Shown here piece by piece: positions 8,740 through 16,262 of a stretch of DNA of 64,000 nucleotides. A model generated the notes under the pieces. It saw nothing but the letters and a program-made list of their open reading frames with translations, did not search any database and was not told the origin of the DNA. The number at the start of each line of letters is the position of its first letter. The first letter of the stretch is position 1. A program made the translations under genes and the position numbers. This DNA comes from Chitinivibrio alkaliphilus ACht1 (GTDB taxonomy: Bacteria > Fibrobacterota > Chitinivibrionia > Chitinivibrionales > Chitinivibrionaceae), in assembly GCF_000474745.1 (NCBI RefSeq), contig NZ_ASJR01000007.1, positions 58,872 through 122,871 of the forward strand, given 5' to 3'.

Positions 8740-9527
8740 TAAATACCCTTTATCTTTTGTGCCTGAGCTTCCTGCGTTTTCTGCACAAAGAATGTAAGAA
8801 AGGGGTAGGCCTTTTGAGGTGGGCCTTGCGAAGATTGATTGACCAAGGTTGTGATATAATCACGTTTTTCAATTGTCTTTGCCGTCCATAAATGATGAAT
8901 TGTTTGTAACCATGAGAGCTGGTGTGTCAAGATATCTTCTTCTGTTTCCACGGCTGTTGCACCGGCTGCTTCACGAGTATAGAGTTTTTGCAAAAATTCA
9001 AAGGACGAGCGAGACGAGCTACACACTTCAGTCTTCATGTGGGCGTATTCTTGAAAGGCAAGCTGTCGGAACGTATCTATTAATAGCCCGTCTTTACAGA
9101 TTGTAAAGAGGAGGGCATCTTCCGAAGAAAGACGTGCAGGCGGGGTTTGGTGATACAACGTCTGTACAAGGTGATATACTCGCTCTTTTTGTACTTCATC
9201 ACATCCATACAAAAGTGCTTCTTTTTCACATGTGGAAATACTTTCAGAAAGCATGGCCGGAGAGAGCTTTATAGAGCAGGGAACGAAAAATGGGGGAGCT
9301 TCGTAGCAGGAGAGGCGGAATATATACGCTGAGATAAGTAGAACATCCATCTCTTCCTCTTCTAGGAACAGAGAATTCGCGATCCCGCGACACTCAAGGG
9401 CAACCCGTTCTATATGATCATAGAGAAGATTTATTGTGTTTGCATAGGATACTGTTTGACGAACAAAGCGGTGTACAAATTGTTCGTACCGGATTTTAAA
9501 GGTATCGTACCATGAACTGGAACTCAT
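8739..9527 (-). CDS. Degenerate HD-superfamily protein, probably non-catalytic
   Basis: A 262-residue soluble protein I do not recognise by name. The start is ATG 9527, with an AGGCGAGG Shine-Dalgarno-like stretch; the open frame runs further upstream to 9623. Its pattern resembles an HD phosphohydrolase: YDHIERVALECRGIA (first His and the VA...A..IA helix), EEEEMDVLLISAYIFRLS (where the family has LLHDIG, so H-D is replaced by F-R), then VYHLVQTLYHQTPP and SSEDALLFTICKDGLLID (family pattern IVxDADxLD). Loss of the HD pair argues against nucleotide hydrolysis, so a binding or structural role is more likely. It shares a TAATG junction with the RluA gene. The HD assignment is my reading, not a database result. 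Confidence 0.6.
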   Translation of the reverse strand: MSSSSWYDTFKIRYEQFVHRFVRQTVSYANTINLLYDHIERVALECRGIANSLFLEEEEMDVLLISAYIFRLSCYEAPPFFVPCSIKLSPAMLSESISTCEKEALLYGCDEVQKERVYHLVQTLYHQTPPARLSSEDALLFTICKDGLLIDTFRQLAFQEYAHMKTEVCSSSRSSFEFLQKLYTREAAGATAVETEEDILTHQLSWLQTIHHLWTAKTIEKRDYITTLVNQSSQGPPQKAYPFLTFFVQKTQEAQAQKIKGI

Positions 9528-9626
9528 GTTTGCCTCGCCTTGTATACTGTGAGAATACATTGTAGTATACATTACCGGCAAAGCAAGGTCAAATGAAAAT
9601 AGAGAGTTGCGAAAACAACCCACCTA

Positions 9627-9815
9627 TTATAAGAAGATTGACTTTATCTTTGACCAGTTATCTTCTCCTCGATCGATAGATCGGGTGCGGGGAGACAGTG
9701 ATTCGTCAACTTGCTCCTGTCGAGTTGTATCAGCTTGCTTTTCTGAACTACTCTGCTCAGCAAAGGCAGAGACACTGAACACAAAAAAGAAGATACACAC
9801 AAGATACTTTTTCAT
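9627..9815 (-). CDS. Small exported protein (62 aa)
   Basis: A 62-residue protein with a clear cleavable signal peptide (KKYLVCIFFFVFSVSAFAEQ, cleavage after AFA) and a short polar mature part rich in Ser, Arg, Glu and Asp. AGAGGGAATT stands directly before the ATG as a good ribosome-binding site, and a candidate promoter lies 40-70 bases upstream. No recognisable domain. It is separated from the HD-like gene by 99 bases and divergent from tsaD. Confidence 0.6.
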   Translation of the reverse strand: MKKYLVCIFFFVFSVSAFAEQSSSEKQADTTRQEQVDESLSPRTRSIDRGEDNWSKIKSIFL

Positions 9816-9856
9816 AATTCCCTCTATATTTCATGGAACAAAGCACTGTACTCAGT

Positions 9857-9886
9857 AATATAGTACAGATATTCAATTTTGCTCAA
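9857..9886 (-). promoter_or_regulatory. Candidate sigma-70 promoter for the 62-aa exported protein
   Basis: Read on the minus strand: -35 TTGAGC (9881-9886), 18-base spacer, -10 TATATT (9857-9862). This would give a leader of about 35 bases ending in AGAGGG before the ATG at 9815. Confidence 0.4.
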
Positions 9887-10017
9887 AAAAAAATGCTTCG
9901 GTTGCTTTTTCTCTTCTGTGCCATGCCACTTCACCCATATGGAAATGCAAAAGGATGTGTAATGCATATCCGTATATAATATATATTGTAGCTCATACCT
10001 TGGGAAGGATATACTCT

Positions 10018-11013
10018 ATGCGTGTTTTGGGCATTGAAACGTCCTGTGATGAAACATCCGTTGCAATTATCGATAATGGACGCGTACGGGCAAATGAGGT
10101 TTTTACGCAAGATATTCATGCCGTTTATGGTGGTGTTGTACCGGAAATTGCCTCCCGTGAACACATTAAGAAAGTTGCTATTCTATGCAAAAAAGTCATA
10201 GATACCACGGTGGGATCTCTGGATGCTATCGATCTTATTGCTGTTACAGATCGCCCAGGTTTAGCAGGCGCCCTTCTTGTGGGGGTGAGTTTTGCCTATG
10301 GGCTTCATGTGGCAGAGAATATTCCCCTGATCGGTGTAAATCATCTTGAGGGACATATTGCTGCAGTTACCATAGAACACTCCCTTCGTCCACCCTTTTT
10401 TGCCCTTGTCGCCAGTGGAGGACATACTTCTATTTATCGTGTTGCGGAGGACTCCTATTCAATTTTAGGGCAGACAATTGATGATGCAGCGGGAGAGGCC
10501 TTTGATAAAGTGGGGAAACTATTGGGCTTTCCCTATCCTGCAGGACCTTATATAGAACGTGAGGCTCGTCGATATACCGGGAGTGATCCCATTGAGTTTC
10601 CCGTGGCACAAGTGACACAGTATGATGGAGCCAATTTTAGTTTTAGTGGTTTAAAGACGTCAGTGAAATACTATGTGCAGAAGTCCTCTGCACCTCTCTC
10701 AGAGGATGAGCGGGCTCGTGTCTGTTACTCTTTTCAAGAAGCGGTTGTTGCAGCATTTGTTCAGAATTTGCGTACCATACTTCATGAACACGGTTCCCTT
10801 CCCCTCGCATTTGTGGGGGGGGTTGCCTGTAATGGTCGATTACGAGAAGCGCTCTCTGAGGAATTCTCCAATGACGTGTTTTTTCCTTCACCAAAACTGT
10901 GTGCTGATAATGCAGCCATGATAGCTCAGGCTGGGGCACGCTTGTATCAACGTGGAGTAAGAAGATTTCCTCGTATGGAGCCAACATCACGCCTTACGGA
11001 AGAAAGAGGGTGA
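10018..11013 (+). CDS. tsaD: tRNA N6-adenosine threonylcarbamoyltransferase
   Basis: TsaD (Kae1/YgjD) transfers threonylcarbamoyl to A37 of ANN-decoding tRNAs, with TsaB and TsaE. The 331-residue protein opens with MRVLGIETSCDETSVAI and carries the metal-binding HLEGHIAA motif, SGGHTS, and VGGVACNGRLRE, with a late D-N-A-A-M-I motif. ATG 10018 is chosen because the family always begins just before GIETSCD and GGAAGG stands upstream; the open frame begins 63 bases earlier. A TATAAT at 9975-9980 could be a -10 box, though no good -35 is visible. A 51-residue membrane protein gene follows four bases after the stop. Confidence 0.95.
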   Translation: MRVLGIETSCDETSVAIIDNGRVRANEVFTQDIHAVYGGVVPEIASREHIKKVAILCKKVIDTTVGSLDAIDLIAVTDRPGLAGALLVGVSFAYGLHVAENIPLIGVNHLEGHIAAVTIEHSLRPPFFALVASGGHTSIYRVAEDSYSILGQTIDDAAGEAFDKVGKLLGFPYPAGPYIEREARRYTGSDPIEFPVAQVTQYDGANFSFSGLKTSVKYYVQKSSAPLSEDERARVCYSFQEAVVAAFVQNLRTILHEHGSLPLAFVGGVACNGRLREALSEEFSNDVFFPSPKLCADNAAMIAQAGARLYQRGVRRFPRMEPTSRLTEERG

Positions 11014-11017
11014 TCAT

Positions 11018-11173
11018 ATGGAGTATGTTTTATTTATGCTCGGCGGATTGGTAAGCATAACCCTCTTGTCTATTACGATTCAGCTTATGCGACTTGAGCA
11101 ACGGGCCCGGGATTTTTATCGGTATACAGAGAATAAAATAAAGCTCTTTTTTGAAAACAGTTCTTCCTCTTAA
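11018..11173 (+). CDS. Small membrane protein (51 aa), coupled to tsaD
   Basis: ATG 11018 follows the tsaD stop by four bases and has AGAGGGTGATC overlapping that stop as ribosome-binding site. The product begins MEYVLFMLGGLVSITLLSIT: one hydrophobic helix (about residues 3-24), then a basic amphipathic stretch (RLEQRARDFYRYTENKIKLF). No family recognised. The stop codon TAA (11171-11173) overlaps the stop of the convergent 90-residue gene on the palindrome TTAA. Confidence 0.6.
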   Translation: MEYVLFMLGGLVSITLLSITIQLMRLEQRARDFYRYTENKIKLFFENSSSS

Positions 11174-11442
11174 GCGTCCTGATCAAGTTCTTGGTACCCC
11201 AGTGCAACGAGATAGTGATCCATTGTATAGGTACCACGATTGGCCATGGCTTTTTCCCGTGCGGTCATAATGTCATATTGTGCAAGGGTTGCAGCTTCTT
11301 GCGGACTGGAAAAAGAAACGCGAAGTGATACTAGGGTTTTATCAATATTCCACTGACCATTTTCCTCTTTTTTTCGAACGATGCTTTTAAAATACTTTGA
11401 ATCTGTTTGGATACTTCCTGCTTCAAAGAGTATCTTGGCCAT
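11170..11442 (-). CDS. Conserved-looking small protein (90 aa), unknown
   Basis: A 90-residue soluble protein without signal or membrane segment. It begins MAKILFEAGSIQTDSKYFK and is a mix of beta strands (KTLVSLRVSFSS) and helix (PQEAATLAQYDIMTAREKAM), suggesting a small alpha/beta fold. AAGGA lies about 10 bases upstream of the ATG. It sits 88 bases downstream of the SPOR lipoprotein gene, past a terminator, and converges on the small tsaD-linked gene. Function unknown. Confidence 0.6.
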   Translation of the reverse strand: MAKILFEAGSIQTDSKYFKSIVRKKEENGQWNIDKTLVSLRVSFSSPQEAATLAQYDIMTAREKAMANRGTYTMDHYLVALGYQELDQDA

Positions 11443-11465
11443 GCTGATCAGTTCCTTTCCGTTGT

Positions 11466-11501
11466 GAAAAAAAGGGAGGTGGCGTATGGCCTTCCTCCCT
11501 T
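11466..11501 (-). terminator. Rho-independent terminator of the SPOR lipoprotein gene
   Basis: On the minus strand an 8-bp stem AAGGGAGG/CCTCCCTT (11494-11501 with 11472-11479) is followed by a run of T residues (A run at 11467-11473 on the plus strand). It lies 29 bases after the SPOR gene stop. Confidence 0.75.
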
Positions 11502-11529
11502 GTCTGTATGGCGGTTGTATGGATGTTAC

Positions 11530-12312
11530 TTACCAGTCAGCGGTATCCCAGTCGTCCTCAATTACATCCACCTCTTCCACTGCTTCTTTAAGAGTGTCTT
11601 CGGGGATATCATCAGAGGGCTGAGAGGTATCTGTTTCGGCAACTTTCTCTGTATCCTCAGTAGACACCTTTTCTTCTTCTTCAGAACGGAGAGTGTCTTT
11701 GGTTTCAGAAGAGTGGCGTTCTTCATCTCGAGATCGTCCTAAGCCGTAATCGCCGATCCCAACATTGTCATTTGATCGGTTGTCAACCCAATAGCTATAC
11801 CCTTGGGGAACAAGAACATTATCACCGAATTGTTCCGCCGCAGAGATGGAGCGAAAGCCGCCAATCCGCACACGGTAGTATGTACCTAATAGTTGGGGAG
11901 AAGGATTAAGAACCTCCGCGATATAAACGGGGTAGCCACTGTCCTCTAATTTTCGAGCCACATCTTCAGCTATATCCTGCGATGCTATGGTTGAAATTTG
12001 TACTACATAGGCACCATCAGTGTAAAACTCCGGCATGTACTCTGCATCATCGGAAATGGGGGGCTCATCCAAAGTGTCATCTATATCATCAACCCGCTCA
12101 AGGCCGCTGTCCAGCTCTGCTTCATCTTCTTCGTCTGTTGTATCTGTATCTTCAAATTCCCGAAAGAGATCGTCGGCAGTACGCTGCGACTCTTCAACTC
12201 TGTCACTTTCCTGTTCAACGTCTTGCGGTGCTTCCTCTTCACGTGAACCACAGCCCGTGAGGGTAAGTAGAAGGGCGAGGGAAAGAAACAGTGCTAAGGC
12301 GGGTTTTATCAT
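11530..12312 (-). CDS. SPOR-domain lipoprotein
   Basis: A 260-residue acidic lipoprotein: signal peptide with lipobox L-T-G-C (Cys21), then a low-complexity acidic linker (about 25-95) rich in Glu and Asp. A SPOR domain follows (about 98-180: AYVVQISTIASQDIAEDVAR ... YYRVRIGGFRSISAAEQFG), then an acidic tail to the C-terminus. SPOR domains bind denuded peptidoglycan glycan strands at septa, so an envelope role at division or in wall remodelling is inferred. A promoter-like element lies 45-70 bases upstream and a terminator follows. The protein is unusually acidic outside the SPOR domain. Confidence 0.85.
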   Translation of the reverse strand: MIKPALALFLSLALLLTLTGCGSREEEAPQDVEQESDRVEESQRTADDLFREFEDTDTTDEEDEAELDSGLERVDDIDDTLDEPPISDDAEYMPEFYTDGAYVVQISTIASQDIAEDVARKLEDSGYPVYIAEVLNPSPQLLGTYYRVRIGGFRSISAAEQFGDNVLVPQGYSYWVDNRSNDNVGIGDYGLGRSRDEERHSSETKDTLRSEEEEKVSTEDTEKVAETDTSQPSDDIPEDTLKEAVEEVDVIEDDWDTADW

Positions 12313-12355
12313 AGCTACTCCTGTTTTTGTATGTTTTTGTCAGCTTTTGTTGATT

Positions 12356-12384
12356 GTATAATATACATCATAGGGGTGCAACAA
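12356..12384 (-). promoter_or_regulatory. Candidate promoter of the SPOR lipoprotein gene
   Basis: Minus strand: -35-like TTGTTG (12379-12384) and -10-like TTATAC (12356-12361) with a 17-base spacer, in an 85-base AT-rich gap between hisB and the SPOR gene. Confidence 0.4.
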
Positions 12385-12397
12385 ATTAATGTAAAAA

Positions 12398-12988
12398 TTA
12401 TAAACTTCCCTTGGTAGAAGGGATAACATCTGCGGCGGCTGGATTAATCATACATGCATGGTGCAGTGTACGTCCAAGTCCTTTAAAAAGAGCTTCTAAT
12501 GCATGGTGACTGTTTCTTGCACGGATGATATCAATATGAAGGGTCATCATGGCGTGATCAGCAAGACCCTTAAGAAAATCATACGCAAGATCTACCTCAA
12601 AGGTGTTGATGCGTCGATCACGAAGCTCTTCTGAATAGACAAGGTTGCTTCGTCCACAGATATCAGCAACAACGCGAACTAAGGCTTCATCCATGGGAAC
12701 ATAACTATGACTATAGCGGAATATACCGCGCTTATCCTGTAAGGCTTTTCGAAAAGCTTGGCCTAAGCTAATACCAATATCTTCTGCAGAATGGTGGAAA
12801 TCAACCTCAATATCGCCAAGACATTTAATGGTCACGTCGAAGAATCCGTGTTGGGCAAAGGCTGTAAGCATATGGTCAAAAAATCCGTTGCCCGTACTAA
12901 TCGTGCCCTTTCCCTGTCCATCAATAGCAAGATGAATATGTATTTCGGTCTCTCCGGTTTTTCTATGTATTTCAGCTATTCTGCTCAT
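12398..12988 (-). CDS. hisB: Imidazoleglycerol-phosphate dehydratase
   Basis: HisB dehydrates imidazoleglycerol phosphate in histidine synthesis and uses Mn. The 196-residue monofunctional form has GNGFFDHMLTAFAQHG, FHHSAEDIGISLGQAF and SHHALEALFKGLG, which hold the metal-binding His and Glu residues. AAAAGGA lies before the ATG. It overlaps the upstream 55-residue membrane protein gene by 17 bases and so is the last gene of the Zn/Mn ABC transporter operon. No other his gene is in the window, an unusual setting for hisB. Confidence 0.95.
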   Translation of the reverse strand: MSRIAEIHRKTGETEIHIHLAIDGQGKGTISTGNGFFDHMLTAFAQHGFFDVTIKCLGDIEVDFHHSAEDIGISLGQAFRKALQDKRGIFRYSHSYVPMDEALVRVVADICGRSNLVYSEELRDRRINTFEVDLAYDFLKGLADHAMMTLHIDIIRARNSHHALEALFKGLGRTLHHACMINPAAADVIPSTKGSL

Positions 12989-13139
12989 GAGGTTCCTTTT
13001 CCAGATTGTAATGGGACTCTGCCCGTTTCATAACATTCGCAAGATCATTTTCGAGGACATTTGCACGGAGCTGTATATGTACAACAAGCAGCACAATGCT
13101 CACAATCAATATAAAAAATAGTATACTCAGGGTAGGCAT
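12972..13139 (-). CDS. Small membrane protein (55 aa) between znuB-like gene and hisB
   Basis: ATG 13139 comes three bases after the stop of the ABC permease gene and the frame ends at TGA 12972-12974, inside hisB. The product begins MPTLSILFFILIVSIVLLVV, a single hydrophobic helix, followed by a charged tail (QLRANVLENDLANVMKRAES). There is no strong Shine-Dalgarno sequence, so translation would depend on coupling to the permease gene. No family recognised. Its design parallels the 51-residue protein after tsaD. Confidence 0.5.
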   Translation of the reverse strand: MPTLSILFFILIVSIVLLVVHIQLRANVLENDLANVMKRAESHYNLEKEPHEQNS

Positions 13140-13142
13140 AAT

Positions 13143-14030
13143 TTAAAACTTTTTTAACAGTTTGATATAAAATGTTGCGATGAAGATGATGGTTGCGGCA
13201 ATAATAATTGCACCACCAGAGGGAATGTTAAGCTCCATTTCAGCAGGAATTAATATTCCTGCCGCCGCGCTGATCGTAGCAAAGAGAGTGCTGTAGAAGG
13301 TAAATCCTTTGAGGGATTTACTCACATTGGCAGCTGATGCTGCGGGAATGACCAATAGGGCCTGTACCAATACCGCTCCAATAACTTTTACTGAAGCAAC
13401 TGTGATGAGAGCAATAAATACTACAAAGAGATAGTTTACGGTTTTTACGGGAACTTTCCGTACATGTGCCAAGGAAGGATTGAGTCCGCTCAACATAATA
13501 TAATTAAAGCCGAATATTCCCGCAGCAAGAGTGGCAAGTGAAGTAAAGAACAGAAGTGTGAGGTCTACCGTAGTGAGAGTTAAAATGTTTCCAAATAAAA
13601 ATTCATCGAGAGTGTGAAGGTTTATATCCCGCGTAATTGCCAAGACCAGGGTTGAACCTATGGCAAGAGAGGCTGCAAGGAAAACCCCAATGAGGGTATC
13701 ATTTGACATATTGGTCCGGTGGCGTAGAAAGTTGAGGAGAATTGCAAAAAGGACTGCAAAGGAGAAGAGTGAGATATATGGTGCCTGCACCGGTTCTCCA
13801 AGAAGGATACCGATGGCAATCCCGGTGAGGGTTGCATTACCAATCGCACTGGAAAAAAATGCCATTCGTTTTGATACGACGGTAGTACCGATAAAACCGA
13901 GAATTGGCCCTGACATCAGTGCCGCAAGAAGGGCATTAATTACAAAGCTATACTTGAGAGACTCGGGAAGGAGCCCCTGCTGTACCAGTTGCTGGATAGT
14001 ATGGCGAATAAAATCAAAGAAAAATTCCAC
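13143..14030 (-). CDS. Zn/Mn-type metal ABC transporter permease
   Basis: A 295-residue integral membrane protein of the ZnuB/MntB (ABC-3) family with about eight hydrophobic segments. Family hallmarks include GPILGFIGTTVVSKRMAFFS near the start, GNATLTGIAIGILLG, and VKVIGAVLVQALLVIPAASA towards the end. It forms the channel for the ATPase and binding protein encoded just upstream. Zn versus Mn specificity cannot be decided from the permease; gene symbols are therefore withheld. The gene lies 23 bases after the ATPase gene. Confidence 0.88.
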   Translation of the reverse strand: MEFFFDFIRHTIQQLVQQGLLPESLKYSFVINALLAALMSGPILGFIGTTVVSKRMAFFSSAIGNATLTGIAIGILLGEPVQAPYISLFSFAVLFAILLNFLRHRTNMSNDTLIGVFLAASLAIGSTLVLAITRDINLHTLDEFLFGNILTLTTVDLTLLFFTSLATLAAGIFGFNYIMLSGLNPSLAHVRKVPVKTVNYLFVVFIALITVASVKVIGAVLVQALLVIPAASAANVSKSLKGFTFYSTLFATISAAAGILIPAEMELNIPSGGAIIIAATIIFIATFYIKLLKKF

Positions 14031-14053
14031 GGCAATCGCTCCTCGCTGGTATC

Positions 14054-14755
14054 TTAGTGGGTTGAAAATATTTTAAAGATGTGCTCATCGTCCATGACAT
14101 CCTTCGGAACACCGGAAAACATCATCTGTTTTTTAAGACAGGTAACTCGATCCGCTTTTTCCTTTACTTCCGCAAGATCATGGTGTATCCAGATAATCGT
14201 ACATCCCATATCCCGCATTTCATAGATGGTTTCAGAGAAAATGGATGAACCCATTTTGTCAACGTTGTTCATCGGTTCATCAAGGATAAGTAGATCGGGG
14301 CGGGGAAGTAAGGCTTGTGAAAAGAGCACTCTCTGCCGTTCTCCGCCAGAAAGCTCAGAAAATTGGTAGTGTTCTTTTCCGGTAAGATGCAATTTTTTTA
14401 TCACCTCTTTCACTGCAGTGCGCCATCGCTTTGATATGCCAAGGAAGGCCGGTCGTTTTTGAATGCAGAGACCAATATAGTCAAGCACTGTGAGAGGAAC
14501 CGTGGTGTCAATGGTAATAGCTTGCGGCATATACCCGGTTACCCCTTCTTTTTTCGGCCATTCCATGGTGATTTTGCCCGCATGATTAATCTGCCCCATG
14601 AGAGATTTGACAAAGGTTGTTTTACCCCCACCGTTAGGGCCGATTATGGCATGCACTTCACCGGGATAAGCCGTGAAAGAGACGTCTTCTAAGACATGGT
14701 TTTGTCCAAAATGTACCGAGATTTTCTCCGTTGTAATACATGGTCCATTACTCAT
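14054..14755 (-). CDS. Zn/Mn-type metal ABC transporter ATPase
   Basis: A 233-residue ABC ATPase: Walker A GPNGGGKTT (about 38-46), Q-loop YMPQ, signature LSGGERQR, Walker B LLILDEP, and H-loop IWIHHD. It is of the ZnuC/MntB cluster by size and neighbours. Its start overlaps the end of the binding-protein gene by 8 bases. Confidence 0.9.
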   Translation of the reverse strand: MSNGPCITTEKISVHFGQNHVLEDVSFTAYPGEVHAIIGPNGGGKTTFVKSLMGQINHAGKITMEWPKKEGVTGYMPQAITIDTTVPLTVLDYIGLCIQKRPAFLGISKRWRTAVKEVIKKLHLTGKEHYQFSELSGGERQRVLFSQALLPRPDLLILDEPMNNVDKMGSSIFSETIYEMRDMGCTIIWIHHDLAEVKEKADRVTCLKKQMMFSGVPKDVMDDEHIFKIFSTH

Positions 14756-15626
14756 GATCTGCCTCTCCCCGCAAGGCCTTCACTATTTGGCCAAGATTAA
14801 ACTCCATCCATGTTTCAAAATGCTCCGCAGTGTACTCTCCATAGGAGAGGTGAGACAGGGGAATCGCACGGATATCTGTTTCTTCTTTCAACACGCGTAC
14901 AAAGGGGTCATCATAGTCGTGTTCTGAGAACAGTATCTCAATATTTTTTTCCTGAATCATTTCAATCACCTGTCGCATTTGTGTTGCCGTAGGATTTAAA
15001 CCGTGGCCGGGTTCAAGGACTGCGTTGACCGTGACGCCAAATTCCTGGAGAAGGTAGGAGTAACCGCCATGGGTCGTCGCACATCGTATATCTCCGGTTT
15101 CGATATCGGATAGTTTCTCTAAGTAGGAAAATTTGAGAGAACGAAGCCTACGGGCATATTCTCCGGCATTTTGTCGAAAGGTACTTTCCTGTTCCGGCAT
15201 GAGCTGTGCCAATTCGTTTGCGATATGGTAAATTTGGCTGATGGAAGAAGATATGGAGACAAAGGTATGAGAATTAAGCCGCTCTGAGCCAACAGACTCC
15301 GGTATAAGCGGGACATTATCGTTTGCGTAAATTAGGGTTATTTCATCAGCTCTTCCCGACGCGCTCAGCATATCTTCGACAAAATCGTCATGGCCAATAC
15401 CGTTTAATACAAGAACATCTACCGAATCAAGACGCATAATATCGCGAGCTGTGGCTTGGTACGCGTGCGGGTTTGAACCGTCTGTGACAGTTACCACGGA
15501 CGCTTCGTCCTGTACGATATTCTTAACAAAACTGTAGTACGGGTGCAGAGCAACGCCAATGGTAAGGTCTCGTCCGAACCCACTGATAATAAAACAGAGT
15601 AGGAAAAGTGCTATTTGTTTTGTCAT
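14748..15626 (-). CDS. Metal ABC transporter substrate-binding protein (ZnuA-like)
   Basis: A 292-residue periplasmic cluster A-I metal-binding protein with a signal peptide (TKQIALFLLCFIISGFG). Likely metal ligands are His in GSNPHAYQATARD, His in RLNSHTF, His in ATTHGGYSYLL and the acidic SEHDYDDP near the C-terminus, the family order of three His and one acidic residue. There is no long His-rich loop of the kind many ZnuA proteins carry. It starts one base from the end of the upstream auxiliary gene and overlaps the ATPase gene by 8 bases. Confidence 0.88.
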   Translation of the reverse strand: MTKQIALFLLCFIISGFGRDLTIGVALHPYYSFVKNIVQDEASVVTVTDGSNPHAYQATARDIMRLDSVDVLVLNGIGHDDFVEDMLSASGRADEITLIYANDNVPLIPESVGSERLNSHTFVSISSSISQIYHIANELAQLMPEQESTFRQNAGEYARRLRSLKFSYLEKLSDIETGDIRCATTHGGYSYLLQEFGVTVNAVLEPGHGLNPTATQMRQVIEMIQEKNIEILFSEHDYDDPFVRVLKEETDIRAIPLSHLSYGEYTAEHFETWMEFNLGQIVKALRGEADHE

Positions 15627-16262
15627 TTAGTTATCTCTCCTGCTTTGACCGGTCATGTTGATTAATTCACGCCACCCCGCATCTATTAAGGCACCTTCTG
15701 TAACTTCTGAGGGAAGAGTAAACTCACCACGTTTAAACCATATTGAGTAGGGGGATTCTTGTTCCGGTGACACGGACAATATTCCTTCCATACTTTTTGT
15801 AAATTGTATTTTCAAGAGGAATGATCCATATTCCTTCGGCTTAGCAGATCGACCAATGTACGTTCCCTGCACATGAAATTTACTTTCTCGTGTGCGCAAG
15901 CGCCATGAATACTCACCCTCTCCAGCTCGCAGAGATACACGTTCAAAAGGGGCAACGAGGCGTTGCTCCAATTCTCGAATAGTGGGCCAGCGGGCTGTGC
16001 CCCGCGTGGACATTTCATCTTGAAATATATTCAAAACCTCCGTGGCACCTTCGGTATAGAGATCAGAATACTTTTTCCACTCCGTGTCGTTCAGAACTTC
16101 TGAGGCGTTTTGTTGGTGAGATCGGAGTGTTTGCGGTCGCTCCCGTTCTATGTTTCGTAGAATAATAAGAAGCGCTGCTATGACAATAATCCCCACGGAG
16201 ATCAAGCTAATTGCGAGAACTTCCTTTGAATCATTTGCCGGTTTTACCTCACGAGATATCAT
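15627..16262 (-). CDS. Membrane-anchored auxiliary protein of the metal ABC operon (possibly DUF6162)
   Basis: A 211-residue protein with a cytoplasmic N-tail, one membrane helix (VLAISLISVGIIVIAALLII, about 15-34) and an extracytoplasmic domain of about 170 residues with a long helix then beta strands. I recall DUF6162-type proteins beside Zn ABC systems in proteobacteria and this could be one, but I cannot confirm it. Junctions are tight: TAATG with the gene before, and it abuts the binding-protein gene. A role in metal handling at the outer face of the membrane is inferred from context only. Confidence 0.65.
   Translation of the reverse strand: MISREVKPANDSKEVLAISLISVGIIVIAALLIILRNIERERPQTLRSHQQNASEVLNDTEWKKYSDLYTEGATEVLNIFQDEMSTRGTARWPTIRELEQRLVAPFERVSLRAGEGEYSWRLRTRESKFHVQGTYIGRSAKPKEYGSFLLKIQFTKSMEGILSVSPEQESPYSIWFKRGEFTLPSEVTEGALIDAGWRELINMTGQSRRDN

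Noticed and set aside
13660..14076. 138-codon plus-strand frame inside the ABC permease
   Set aside because: Arg-rich shadow of the membrane protein on the other strand; no ribosome-binding site or domain.
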